DNA from: CAZEAP01 sp964510315
Lineage (GTDB): Bacteria; Planctomycetota; Brocadiia; SM23-32
Direction of reading: 5' to 3'
DNA: 47,321 bases
Assembly (NCBI GenBank): GCA_964510315.1
Contig: CAZEAP010000028.1
Span: forward strand, 1 to 47,321
A program made the position numbers and the translations under genes. Below are positions 7,762 to 15,892 of the stretch, piece after piece. Position 1 is the first letter of the stretch. Each line of letters starts with the position of its first letter. Under the pieces are notes generated by a model, which saw only the letters and a program-made list of their open reading frames with translations, was not told the origin of the DNA and ran no database searches.

Positions 7762-10314
7762 ATGGCCGAGAAAGTTGTCATAGTGGAGTCCAACGCTAAG
7801 GCCCGCACCATCTCCCGCTACCTGGGAGAAGGCTACGAGGTGACCGCATCGAAGGGCCACGTCCGGGACCTGCCGAAGGACAAGTTCGGGGTGGACGTGG
7901 AGAACGACTTCGAGCCGACGTACACCACGCTGCCGGGCAGCCGCAAGATCGTCGGCCAGCTCCGCAAGGCCGCCGGGGACGCCGAGGAGGTCTACCTGGC
8001 ACCGGACCCCGACCGTGAAGGGGAGGCCATCGCCTGGCACCTGGAGCACGTCCTGCAGGTGCCGGAGGAAAGGGTCAAGCGTGTCACCTTCAACGAGATT
8101 ACCCCCGAGGCCATCCGGAAGGCCTTCCGCAGCCCGCGCGACATCGACAGGAACCTTGTGGACGCCCAGCAGGCGCGGCGCATCCTGGACCGCATCGTCG
8201 GCTACGAGCTGAGCCCCCTGATCAGCAAGACGGTGGTGCGCGGCCTCAGCGCGGGGCGAGTTCAGAGCGTGGCCCTCCGGCTCATCGTGGAACGCGAGCG
8301 CGAGCGGCAGGCCTTCGAGCCGGAGGAGTATTGGGAAATCGCCGCCATCCTTCGCCGGGCCGCCGGCGAGGCCGCCTTCGAAGCAGAACTGCACAAATTG
8401 GACGGGGAGGACCCCGAGATCCCCTCCGAGGAGGAAGCTCAGAAATTAGTCGAGCAGCTCCAGGGGCAGGACTTCGCGGTCGAGTCGGTCGAGGAGCGCA
8501 CCACTCGCTCGAAGGTCTACCCGCCGTTTATCACCAGCACCATGCAGCGCTCGGCCAACACCCGCCTGCGCTTCAGCGCCGACCGCACGATGCGCGTGGC
8601 CCAGCAGCTCTACGAAGGCGTGGATGTCGGCGCCGAAACCGTCGGGCTCATCACCTACATGCGGACCGACTCCACCCGGGTGTCCTCCGGGGCGCTGAAG
8701 GCCTGCCGGGGCTACATCGACCGGGTCCACGGGGATAAGTACCTGCCGAAGAAAGCGCGACGTTTCAAGAGCCCGAAGGGCGCCCAGGCGGCGCACGAGG
8801 CCATCCGGCCGACCGATGTGGGACGACGCCCCCGCGATGTCCGGCAGTATCTGAGCAAGGCTCAGTACCGGCTTTACAACTTGATATGGCGTCGTTTCGT
8901 GGCCAGCCAGATGAAACCGGCGCTCTACCGCGTGCGCACCGCTGAGATCCGGGCCGGCGAGGCGCTTTTCAGGGCAAAGGGGCGGAAGATGACCTTTGAC
9001 GGCAACCTGCGCGTGCTCCGCCCCAACAAGGAGGAGAAAGACCAGGTCCTGCCCGAGCTGGAAGTGGGGCAGGGGCTGGAGCTGGAGGAACTGCAGCCGT
9101 CCCAGCACTTCACCGAGCCGCCCAGGCGCTACACGGAGGCCTCCCTGGTGCGTGAGCTGGAGAAGCGCGGCATCGGCCGCCCCAGCACCTACGCACCGAC
9201 CATCCGGACGTTGCTGAAGCGGAACTACGTCCGGCGGAAACGCCGTTCCCTCCAGCCCTCCGAACTGGGTATGGTGGTCGCGGACCTGCTGGTGGAGTAT
9301 TTCCCCCGGGAGATGGACTACAGCTTTACCAGCCGGATGGAAGAGGAGTTGGACGAGGTCGAGGAGGGCAAGCGCCCGTGGCGCAGCGTGCTGGAGGAGT
9401 TTTACGAGGAGTTCAGCAGCGACCTGGCCGAGGCCAAGCGGGGCATGGAGCTTCCCGAGCAGAAGGACGTGCCGGAAGAGGCCTGCGAGGAGTGCGGGCG
9501 GCCCATGGTGGTGAAGTTCAGCCGGAAGGGCGACCGCTTCCTCGGCTGCAGCGGCTTTCCCGAATGCAAGAATACCAAGAGTATCGTCGCGGAAGAGCAG
9601 AAGACGGATTTCGAGTGCCCGAAGTGCGGCGCACCCATGCTGAAGAAGACCGGCCGGCGGGGACGGGAATACCTGGCCTGCTCGGCCTTCCCGAAGTGCC
9701 GCAACATCATGGGGATAGACTCCGAGGGAAACCCGGTGGAGATGGAGTCGCGCATCAACACCCGCTTCAACTGCCCGCAGTGCGGGCGCCGCATGTACGT
9801 GGAGGAAGACGGCGACGAGCTGGTCTGCGGCGGGTGCGACAACAAGATACCCCTCCTCACCGTGGAAGAGGCCCTGGAGCAGACCGAACTGCCTCCCGAA
9901 GAGGAGCTGCCCCGCTGCGAGGAATGCGGCGAGCCCATGGGCGTGCGCCGGAGCCGGAGGGGGTTGTTCCTGGGCTGCAGCAAGTATCCTGAGTGCAAGA
10001 ACACCGCCGCACTCCCCAAAGACCTTCTCCCCGGCCCCGTGCCCACCATCGAGCGCTGCGAGGAATGCGGCCGGCCGATGCTGATCCGGTGGGGCAAGTA
10101 CGGACGGTTCCTCGCCTGCAGCGGGTTCCCGAGCTGCCGCAACACCTGGCAACTGCCTTCCAAACCGAAGGAATGCCCCCGGGAAGGCTGCGACGGACAC
10201 CTGATCAAGAAGTTCTCCCCCGACGCGGAGGCCCATCGCGGCTGCACGCGCTGGCCGAAGTGCACGTTCACCGAGGAGATCGAGACGGCCGAGCAAAAGC
10301 AGGAGAGCAAGTAA
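7762..10314 (+). CDS. topA: DNA topoisomerase I (type IA)
   Basis: This is the type IA topoisomerase that relaxes negative supercoils. The TOPRIM domain spans about residues 1-140, with Glu9 (IVESNAKA) and the acidic DPDREGE triad at 82-88. The active-site tyrosine is Tyr299 in GLITYMRTDS. The core continues to about residue 560. From Cys575 onward there are six zinc-ribbon modules in tandem; five have the CxxC...CxxxxxC-type topoisomerase form and the third is short (CPQC...CGGC). Total length is about 850. I start at the ATG at 7762, which has CGGAGG four bases upstream and sits below a good promoter; the open frame further upstream is not coding. Confidence 0.97.
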   Translation: MAEKVVIVESNAKARTISRYLGEGYEVTASKGHVRDLPKDKFGVDVENDFEPTYTTLPGSRKIVGQLRKAAGDAEEVYLAPDPDREGEAIAWHLEHVLQVPEERVKRVTFNEITPEAIRKAFRSPRDIDRNLVDAQQARRILDRIVGYELSPLISKTVVRGLSAGRVQSVALRLIVERERERQAFEPEEYWEIAAILRRAAGEAAFEAELHKLDGEDPEIPSEEEAQKLVEQLQGQDFAVESVEERTTRSKVYPPFITSTMQRSANTRLRFSADRTMRVAQQLYEGVDVGAETVGLITYMRTDSTRVSSGALKACRGYIDRVHGDKYLPKKARRFKSPKGAQAAHEAIRPTDVGRRPRDVRQYLSKAQYRLYNLIWRRFVASQMKPALYRVRTAEIRAGEALFRAKGRKMTFDGNLRVLRPNKEEKDQVLPELEVGQGLELEELQPSQHFTEPPRRYTEASLVRELEKRGIGRPSTYAPTIRTLLKRNYVRRKRRSLQPSELGMVVADLLVEYFPREMDYSFTSRMEEELDEVEEGKRPWRSVLEEFYEEFSSDLAEAKRGMELPEQKDVPEEACEECGRPMVVKFSRKGDRFLGCSGFPECKNTKSIVAEEQKTDFECPKCGAPMLKKTGRRGREYLACSAFPKCRNIMGIDSEGNPVEMESRINTRFNCPQCGRRMYVEEDGDELVCGGCDNKIPLLTVEEALEQTELPPEEELPRCEECGEPMGVRRSRRGLFLGCSKYPECKNTAALPKDLLPGPVPTIERCEECGRPMLIRWGKYGRFLACSGFPSCRNTWQLPSKPKECPREGCDGHLIKKFSPDAEAHRGCTRWPKCTFTEEIETAEQKQESK

Positions 10315-10358
10315 CGGCCGCGGCGGAGCCCGGCGAGCCCGGTGCCCGGAGCGAGGCT

Positions 10359-10404
10359 GGCCCCGCAGGGGCCGTGTGATGGACGCCGGGGCTTCAGCCC
10401 CGGC
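10359..10404. repeat. Dispersed two-hairpin palindromic element, copy 1
   Basis: Two perfect inverted repeats lie 11 bases apart: GGCCCC/GGGGCC around GCA (10359-10373), and GCCGGGGC/GCCCCGGC around TTCA (10385-10404). A second copy with the same architecture is at 47162-47207, with 40 of 46 bases identical. It lies between topA and the convergent UroD-like gene, as expected for a REP-like intergenic element. Confidence 0.7.
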
Positions 10405-10432
10405 TACCGCTGTTTGTACGGGGCGGGCGCGC

Positions 10433-11539
10433 TCACAACTTCTTGAACCCGGCGACGGCGCGGCGCGCCTTCTCGAAGGAGACCGGCGGGGGGAGGACGC
10501 CGGCCGAGGTGAGGAATATCTTCCGCCGGTCGGGGCAGCTTGCCAGGTCCGCGGCCACCGTCTCCACGATGGTCTCCACCGGTTCCAGCCACAGCGTGGC
10601 GTTCGTACCGCCGATGAGCGCCTTCGAGCGCATCCGCTCCCGCCCCTCGGCCAGGGTGGTGTCGCCCACGGGTGGGGTGGTGTAGGCCTCGTTGACCTGC
10701 GCGGGAAGCCGGTCGATCATCTCCAGCAGGGCGTTCAGCTTGCCGCACATGTGGTGCACCGCCACCGTGCCGTGCTCGATGACGAGATTACCGTAGTCCC
10801 GCAGGTGGGGCAGGCAGAATTCCTCGAACATGGTCGGACTGATGAGGGTTGTGCTGGTGTTTTCGGTCAGCCAGAAGCTGTCGGCCGGCACGTAGGGCAG
10901 CAGCGCCCTGAGGTTGCGCAGGCGGTCGCGGTGCATCAGGTCCAGCACTTCTCCGAACAGCTCCGGCTCGTCGTGCATCAGGAACACCGTGTTCTCCGGC
11001 CCGCAGAGGTGCTCCACCAGGTTCATCAGGGGGGAGGGGCCGATGCCGGCGAGCGTGAAGGCGTCCTTCTCCTCCAGCTCTTCCTGGCGGGCGGCCCACT
11101 CCGCCGCCTCGTCGGCGTCCACGGAGTAGGCGGTGTCTTTGAAGAGCCAGCGGAGCCGCCGGAGATTCTCGGGACTGTCTGCGGGAAACCTGGTGGGATG
11201 CCAGCTCTGGGTGTAACGGTCGTAGGTATCCTCGGCGACCAGCTCCCCGTCGGGCGTTTGGCTGACGGTGCGGCGGAGGCCGTTCTCCCGGGTGCGGGTT
11301 CGCTGCACGTGCGGCCCCTTCTTCTCAGCTCGGGTCCAGCAGCCTACCAGCAGGTCGCAGCCGGCGGCCTCCAGCAGCTCCACCGGACCCATCTCGCTGT
11401 AGGGCTCGGGCTGGGAGGACTGCCAGGTCCGGTTCGTCATCTTCAGCCACACCGGGAAGCGGTCGACTTCTTCCCCCCGGAAGGTGGCGAAGATCCGCTC
11501 CCGGTTGCCCATCGTTTCCGTGCTTCGCTTATCCGCCAT
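10433..11539 (-). CDS. Uroporphyrinogen decarboxylase-like protein (UroD/MtaA superfamily)
   Basis: A TIM-barrel protein of the UroD superfamily, about 368 residues. It is more like the methyltransferase-associated branch (MtaA, CmuA) than true HemE. In that branch zinc is bound by an HxC pair plus a distant cysteine; here the pair is visible in AVHHMCGK. The C-terminal segment that usually reads STGC.LPP is TSAGVLPP, so the third ligand appears lost. Many such proteins occur in planctomycete-like genomes with unknown substrates. The start is uncertain: the ATG at 11539 begins MADKRS, while an ATG at 11512 begins MGNRERIF; neither has a strong ribosome site. It is transcribed in the same direction as the exported-protein operon upstream. 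Confidence 0.75.
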   Translation of the reverse strand: MADKRSTETMGNRERIFATFRGEEVDRFPVWLKMTNRTWQSSQPEPYSEMGPVELLEAAGCDLLVGCWTRAEKKGPHVQRTRTRENGLRRTVSQTPDGELVAEDTYDRYTQSWHPTRFPADSPENLRRLRWLFKDTAYSVDADEAAEWAARQEELEEKDAFTLAGIGPSPLMNLVEHLCGPENTVFLMHDEPELFGEVLDLMHRDRLRNLRALLPYVPADSFWLTENTSTTLISPTMFEEFCLPHLRDYGNLVIEHGTVAVHHMCGKLNALLEMIDRLPAQVNEAYTTPPVGDTTLAEGRERMRSKALIGGTNATLWLEPVETIVETVAADLASCPDRRKIFLTSAGVLPPPVSFEKARRAVAGFKKL

Positions 11540-11616
11540 GGCCCGGGTCCCTGGTCGATGGATCGGCCGGCACCTTCGGCGCCGTCGAAGCCATTGTAGG
11601 GGCGCGGGCCGTTCAG

Positions 11617-13347
11617 TCAATCCGCGGCCGTAGCGGTGCGCGCCATCTGCGATAGACGGACAATCAGGCGGTGGTCGCCGCGCCCTTCGGAGAACCCGGC
11701 CGCGTACTGCACGCCGTCTATCAGTACGAGCAGCTTCTGGAGCGAGTCCAGCTCCTTCTCGGCCCGTGCCTCGCTCTTGCCCCCTTCCTCTACCGCATGT
11801 TGGATGAGGAAGTCACGATGGCGACGCACCATCCGGCGGACGGGCCTGGATTTCATCCGGAAGGTAAAGAAAGGCGTGCCCTCAACGGAAGAGACCGCGG
11901 CAGGGGCGCCGCCCTCGACGGTCTCAACAACCCGGCGGGCTGCCTCGAGGGACGTGCTGAGGATCAGCTTGTCCTCCACCAGCCCGAGCGTGGGACTCAG
12001 CTCGCGCCACGGCCCCGGCTTGTTCACCAGCAGCGTGGTGAGCGGAACTCCCTGGTGCTCGGCGATATGAAGCGAGAACTTCGGGTCCCCTTCCAGGGAG
12101 ACGGCCGTGGCGGCGGCCGCCGCGATACTCTCCAGGGCCACCGGGATGTGGCTGGTCTCTCGCAGTCTTACCACGGCCGAGAGGGCTGGAGGCGCCCAAG
12201 GTTCGGAGGCGGGAGTCACGAACATTGCGGCCTGGCCGGTCAGCTCACTGAAGAACTGCTCACGGCTGTAGACTCCCCCGGTCACCCGGACCAGACGGTC
12301 GAGAACGGCCTCCATGAAATGTGCTCGCATGGGAGCCGCTTCCCTGAGCATCCCCATGGCGCTCTCCCAGGCGGCCGCGGGGTCTACGCTGCGCGCCATC
12401 GCGAGTCCCGCCTCGGGCGGCACCGCCCCCAGCACGCTTTGCGGTCCCTCCTGGGGCAACACCCGGCGGAGCTTCGCTGGTCGGCGGCCCTCCTTGTAGA
12501 TGATCCGCAGGCGGAGCGCGGGATGCTCCCCTTCCTCCGGGGCGAGGACCGCATAGCGGACGTGGGGCAGGACTTCGGAGAGGCACAGTCGAAACATCGC
12601 CTTGCGCCCCCCCCGGCGGTGCGGCCGCCCGAACCCCCGCAACGCCTTCTGCCGAAGCTCAGTCGCCAGGGGGCCGAGCACCGACTGGTCGACGTAAGCG
12701 AACGCGTCGGGATCGCCGACCAGCTTCAACGCCTCCCGATAGTCGGGAGAGTTGCTCAGCGGCGGGGTGGTGCCGGTCTCCACGTCGATGACGCGCTTCA
12801 GCGCTTCCATTTCCTCACTCACCGCCAGGACCCTGCCCATCACCACGTGATGGCGGGTCTTGCTCTTGAGGTGGACGGTTTCGATCACGAAGTCACCGTG
12901 TTTGCTCGATTCGGAGGCATTAAACCTATCGGTGCTCTGTTCGACGCGAAGGAATTCCCTGACGGCTTCGCGCAGGGTGCCCTCGTCCTCGGCCTCCGCG
13001 ACGAGGACCCCGGTTTCGTCCGCGAAGCCGGCGAGGCCCACCTCGCGCCCCAGGATGTCGGTCAACACCTCACCCACGTCCACCTCGTGGGCCCTCTGGA
13101 ACTGCTTGATTTCCTCCCTTGCCTTCTCCATCCTCTCGGCGAATTCCGGGGCAAAGGAGGGGTCCTGCAATCGGGCCATCAGGCCGCTCTCCTTAAACGC
13201 GCTATAATGCTCTTCGAGGCTGCGAACTTTGGCGAAGAATCCGCAGCTTTGGGGGACATGGTCTTCCACGGCGGCCCGCGTCGACGACGCAAGGGCCGCC
13301 ACCAGGATCACTACCAGGCCCGCAAACAACGTGCTTCTGGCTTTCAT
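11617..13347 (-). CDS. Exported protein, possibly DUF3352-like
   Basis: A 576-residue protein with a clear signal peptide: a basic start, a hydrophobic stretch from about residue 7 to 22, and a likely cleavage after SSTRA. The mature part has repeated patterns of alternating helix and strand, including LAVSEEMEALKRVID and KLILSTSLEAARRVVE, which look like two related halves. This resembles DUF3352-type exported proteins, but I recognise no catalytic motif and the assignment is tentative. Its ATG overlaps the stop of the upstream anti-sigma-like gene as ATGA, so it belongs to the ECF sigma operon and is probably translationally coupled. It may be the effector or the sensed component of that module. 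Confidence 0.7.
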   Translation of the reverse strand: MKARSTLFAGLVVILVAALASSTRAAVEDHVPQSCGFFAKVRSLEEHYSAFKESGLMARLQDPSFAPEFAERMEKAREEIKQFQRAHEVDVGEVLTDILGREVGLAGFADETGVLVAEAEDEGTLREAVREFLRVEQSTDRFNASESSKHGDFVIETVHLKSKTRHHVVMGRVLAVSEEMEALKRVIDVETGTTPPLSNSPDYREALKLVGDPDAFAYVDQSVLGPLATELRQKALRGFGRPHRRGGRKAMFRLCLSEVLPHVRYAVLAPEEGEHPALRLRIIYKEGRRPAKLRRVLPQEGPQSVLGAVPPEAGLAMARSVDPAAAWESAMGMLREAAPMRAHFMEAVLDRLVRVTGGVYSREQFFSELTGQAAMFVTPASEPWAPPALSAVVRLRETSHIPVALESIAAAAATAVSLEGDPKFSLHIAEHQGVPLTTLLVNKPGPWRELSPTLGLVEDKLILSTSLEAARRVVETVEGGAPAAVSSVEGTPFFTFRMKSRPVRRMVRRHRDFLIQHAVEEGGKSEARAEKELDSLQKLLVLIDGVQYAAGFSEGRGDHRLIVRLSQMARTATAAD

Positions 13348-13862
13348 GACTTGCGCTCCTTCGGGATGAAGTTGCGGTTGAGGCTCGGGCTCTTCGGTCC
13401 GGGCGCCGGGAAGGCGTCTTCGGTATCCACATCGCGCTCATCGGCTGCCGCGGGCCTACCGCCGAGCCGGGAGAGATCGGGCGCCGATAAGCGCGTCGCT
13501 GACAGGGCCCGCAGGGAAGACTCCCCGGCGCTCAGTGCAGCAGCTCCGGCGCCCCTGGCACCCTCCAGGGCCAGGCTGAACTCTTCCCACAACGCCGCGG
13601 TGGCCTCGCCCGCGGCCGCGTGGAGGTCTTCCGGTTCTTTGGAACCGCGCGTTCCCAGGTTGAGCACCAGCACAGAGGCCAGGCCCAGAACGACAAGTAC
13701 CGCCGCCGCGGCGAGGAGGGGCCTCCGGTGCACGGGCGGACGCCGGCGTTGGGCCTTCAGCCGCGCCAGGAAGGCATGCCCGTCGACTTTGGCCTCCTCG
13801 TCGTTCATGACTTCGCGCACCGCCCGGTCCAGCAGTTCCTCGGATGGTTTTTCTTGTTTCAT
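13344..13862 (-). CDS. Single-pass membrane protein, putative anti-sigma factor
   Basis: A 172-residue protein with a charged N-terminal cytoplasmic part (about 1-46), one membrane segment (about 49-68) and an Ala-rich periplasmic tail. It lacks the HxxxCxxC zinc motif of classical anti-sigma factors. Its position supports an anti-sigma role: it overlaps the ECF sigma gene by ATGA upstream and the exported-protein gene by ATGA downstream. Planctomycete-type ECF operons often have such motif-poor partners. This is inference from topology and order. The ATG start at 13862 is fixed by the overlap. Confidence 0.65.
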   Translation of the reverse strand: MKQEKPSEELLDRAVREVMNDEEAKVDGHAFLARLKAQRRRPPVHRRPLLAAAAVLVVLGLASVLVLNLGTRGSKEPEDLHAAAGEATAALWEEFSLALEGARGAGAAALSAGESSLRALSATRLSAPDLSRLGGRPAAADERDVDTEDAFPAPGPKSPSLNRNFIPKERKS

Positions 13863-14395
13863 CGCAGTTCTCCCGGCAGTTGCGCGCCCAGCTTCGCCTT
13901 CAGCCGTTTCCTTCCCCTGTGCACCAGGACGCCGGCGTTACTGGGGCTTACCTCGAGGGTTTCGGCGATCTGCTTCAGGGAGCTGCCCGTTGCCTTCAGC
14001 TCGACGGCCGCCCGCTGCATCGGCGGTAGTTCCGCGAGCCCCGCCCGCACCGCCGAGAGCAGCTCCTCGGAGAGGGCGGTCTCCACGGGGTCCGGACTGT
14101 CCGGGGATTCCAGCGCGGCCATCAGCGACCACCCGTCCTCGGCCTCCGCGTGGAGGCTGCGCAGCTCCTCCCGGCGCGTGGTCTGGTTGATGCAGGCGTT
14201 GGTTATCGATCGGAACAACAGCTTTTCCCCGTCGTTCAGCAGGTCGTATTCGCTATGTTCCAGAAGTCGGAGGAACACGCCCTGGACGACCTCCTCGGCC
14301 CTTCCGGGCCGGTCCAGCAGCGTCCTGGCGTAAGCGACCGCCCGTGGGGCGATGCGCTTTATCCAGGCGTCCAGTTGGTCTTCCGCCGATTTCAA
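13859..14395 (-). CDS. ECF-family RNA polymerase sigma factor
   Basis: A 178-residue sigma-70 family protein with only regions 2 and 4, the ECF layout. Region 2 is visible as AEEVVQGVFLRLLEHS with the following ITNACINQTTRR; region 4 is LPPMQRAAVELKATG followed by the helix-turn-helix LKQIAETLEVSPSNAGVLVHRGRKRLK. Linker length is normal. The start is a TTG at 14395 with GGAG eight bases upstream. It is first of three overlapping genes with a membrane partner and an exported protein, so it probably transmits an envelope signal. A GGAACTT box lies upstream. Confidence 0.9.
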   Translation of the reverse strand: MKSAEDQLDAWIKRIAPRAVAYARTLLDRPGRAEEVVQGVFLRLLEHSEYDLLNDGEKLLFRSITNACINQTTRREELRSLHAEAEDGWSLMAALESPDSPDPVETALSEELLSAVRAGLAELPPMQRAAVELKATGSSLKQIAETLEVSPSNAGVLVHRGRKRLKAKLGAQLPGELR

Positions 14396-14451
14396 GCGTG
14401 CACTCCGGCCGGAGCAGCTCCATCTATGTGCAAGAACACGAAAGCCGCCCT

Positions 14452-14479
14452 GATCTTACACAGTTTTTCCGTAAGTTCC
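14452..14479 (-). promoter_or_regulatory. Possible ECF-type promoter upstream of the first ECF operon
   Basis: On the minus strand a perfect GGAACTT (14479-14473) matches the -35 box known for sigmaE-like factors. Sixteen bases downstream is AGATC, a poor match to the usual TCTGA/TCAAA -10. The site would start transcription about 50 bases before the TTG at 14395. The -35 is convincing and the -10 is not. Confidence 0.25.
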
Positions 14480-14573
14480 GAGGTGAACATGCGCGCCGCA
14501 CGGAGAGGCCGGAGGATGCTTTCAGGGTGTGCGAGGAGGCAGCTAAGGCCAGAGTCCAAGACCGCCCGGTGGC

Positions 14574-14864
14574 TCAGAAGCGCACCGAGAAGCCGGAGAA
14601 ATCTCCCGTGTATTCCTCCCAGTCCACGTCGACCGATTCCACCCGCGCGGCACGGGGTCCCTTGTGGCACCAGGAGACAAGCTGGCGCACCCTGTCGCGA
14701 GGCCCTTCGAAAACGGCCCCCACTTTGCCGTCGGGGCGGTTCCGCACCCATCCGTTCACCCCCAGCTTGCGCGCCTTCTTCCGAGTGGTCGCACGGAAGA
14801 AAACCCCCTGCACGTGTCCGCTGATCATAACTTCGGCCCGTACCTTTTCGTCTTCATCGGCCAT
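14574..14864 (-). CDS. acyP: Acylphosphatase
   Basis: A small alpha/beta enzyme that hydrolyses carboxyl-phosphate bonds. The signature is complete: GHVQGVFFRATTRKKARKLGVNGWVRN contains the catalytic Arg in FFRA and the Asn of GWVRN, followed by DGKVGAVFEG. About 96 residues is the normal length. I chose the ATG at 14864 (MADEDEK) because the family begins close to this point; an ATG at 14888 would add eight residues. It is a stand-alone gene divergent from the methyltransferase. Confidence 0.92.
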   Translation of the reverse strand: MADEDEKVRAEVMISGHVQGVFFRATTRKKARKLGVNGWVRNRPDGKVGAVFEGPRDRVRQLVSWCHKGPRAARVESVDVDWEEYTGDFSGFSVRF

Positions 14865-14914
14865 GACGGATCCGCCGGCTGGAGTCATCGACGCCCCCTG
14901 CCACGCGGCGGCGC

Positions 14915-14943
14915 TTTACAGCACGGACGGCCCCGCGTAGCAT
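14915..14943 (+). promoter_or_regulatory. Possible promoter of the methyltransferase gene
   Basis: TTTACA (14915-14920, five of six) and TAGCAT (14938-14943, four of six) are 17 bases apart. Transcription would begin near 14950, inside the adjacent palindrome. Confidence 0.4.
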
Positions 14944-14944
14944 G

Positions 14945-14959
14945 TACACTGTCAGTGTA
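14945..14959. promoter_or_regulatory. Perfect 15-bp palindromic operator
   Basis: TACACTG and CAGTGTA form a perfect 7-bp inverted repeat around one central T. It directly precedes the ATG at 14961 and would cover the transcription start of the promoter above. Size and symmetry are typical of TetR-type or similar dimeric repressor sites. No regulator gene of that type is in the window. Confidence 0.5.
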
Positions 14960-14960
14960 A

Positions 14961-15758
14961 ATGGCCCTTTTCCGCACTGCAATCAAAAGCTCGCACTCAC
15001 CAATGACGCGCTCGGCAAGCGATGGTCTGCCATTGAACGACTTCGGTTGTATCGCCGACGTTTACGATCAATTGGTGGGATGGGCTCCGTACAAGCGCTG
15101 GGTGGAGCATCTGGAGGGACGACTCCGCACCTGGGGATTAGGCCCGGGGGATGCCATTCTGGACAGCGCCTGCGGAACGGGCCTGTCCACCGTCCCCTGG
15201 GCTCTCCGGGGCTATGAGGTGGTGGGGGCCGACGTCTCGGAGCAGATGCTGGAGGTGGCCCGCCGGCGGGCCCGCGAGGCGGGCTGCTCCATACGCTTCC
15301 TACGGCAGAACATCACCGACCTGCATCCGGGACGGCTGTTCCGCGTGGTCATCTGCATGCACAGCGGCCTGGACTACATCCTTGAGCCCACCGAACTGCG
15401 CCGGGCCTTCCGCTCGGTGCGCGGATGCCTGAACCCCGGCGGGCTGTTCGCCCTGGACAAGTGCCTGGACGTGCCGTCCTTCTACAAAGAAGACTACGCG
15501 GAGATGCGGCAGCTTGACTGCGGTACGGCCGAGTTCCACTACCGGTGGGACCGCGGTCGCCGGCTGTTCGAGCAGCGATGCGTCGTCCGCCGCGACGGAG
15601 GCGGGGAGCCCACGCTTACCGAGGTTACCTTCCACCTGAAAGCGACTCCGCCCGAGAGGCTGCGCACCTGGCTGCGCCAAGCCGGCTTCGAGGAGCTGGA
15701 GCCGGTGAGGGAGTTCACCGTGCTGGACCCCGGGATGGGCATCTTCAGGGCGGTGTAG
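14961..15758 (+). CDS. Class I SAM-dependent methyltransferase
   Basis: A Rossmann-fold methyltransferase of about 265 residues. Motif I is ILDSACGTGLST (66-77), the acidic end of the second strand is Asp91 in GADVSEQML, and the post-motif region has the LNPGG.FALD pattern after strand four. The C-terminal part has the antiparallel LTEVTFHLKATPPERLRTWLRQAGF segment typical of small-molecule methyltransferases. The substrate is unknown. The start is uncertain: the ATG at 14961 abuts the palindromic operator and would leave almost no leader, while an ATG at 15003 (MTRSAS) would give a leader of about 50 bases. Neither has a good ribosome site. Confidence 0.82.
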   Translation: MALFRTAIKSSHSPMTRSASDGLPLNDFGCIADVYDQLVGWAPYKRWVEHLEGRLRTWGLGPGDAILDSACGTGLSTVPWALRGYEVVGADVSEQMLEVARRRAREAGCSIRFLRQNITDLHPGRLFRVVICMHSGLDYILEPTELRRAFRSVRGCLNPGGLFALDKCLDVPSFYKEDYAEMRQLDCGTAEFHYRWDRGRRLFEQRCVVRRDGGGEPTLTEVTFHLKATPPERLRTWLRQAGFEELEPVREFTVLDPGMGIFRAV

Positions 15759-15892
15759 CCGGCATGCCGCCGCAGCGGGTGCCCTGATGCGCACGGTCAG
15801 AACTCGGGATGGCGCGCGAACGCGCCTGTTTGCCGCGGAGCTACCCCTTGTGGTAGTGTGGCCGGTCGCCGCCAAGAAACGGGGAGGACCCG

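Noticed and set aside
8446..10296. 616-residue open frame opposite topA
   Set aside because: Antisense shadow of the zinc-module region of topA.
11671..14190. 839-residue open frame opposite the ECF operon
   Set aside because: It is the antisense shadow of three real genes with overlapping starts and stops; composition is not protein-like and no motif is visible.
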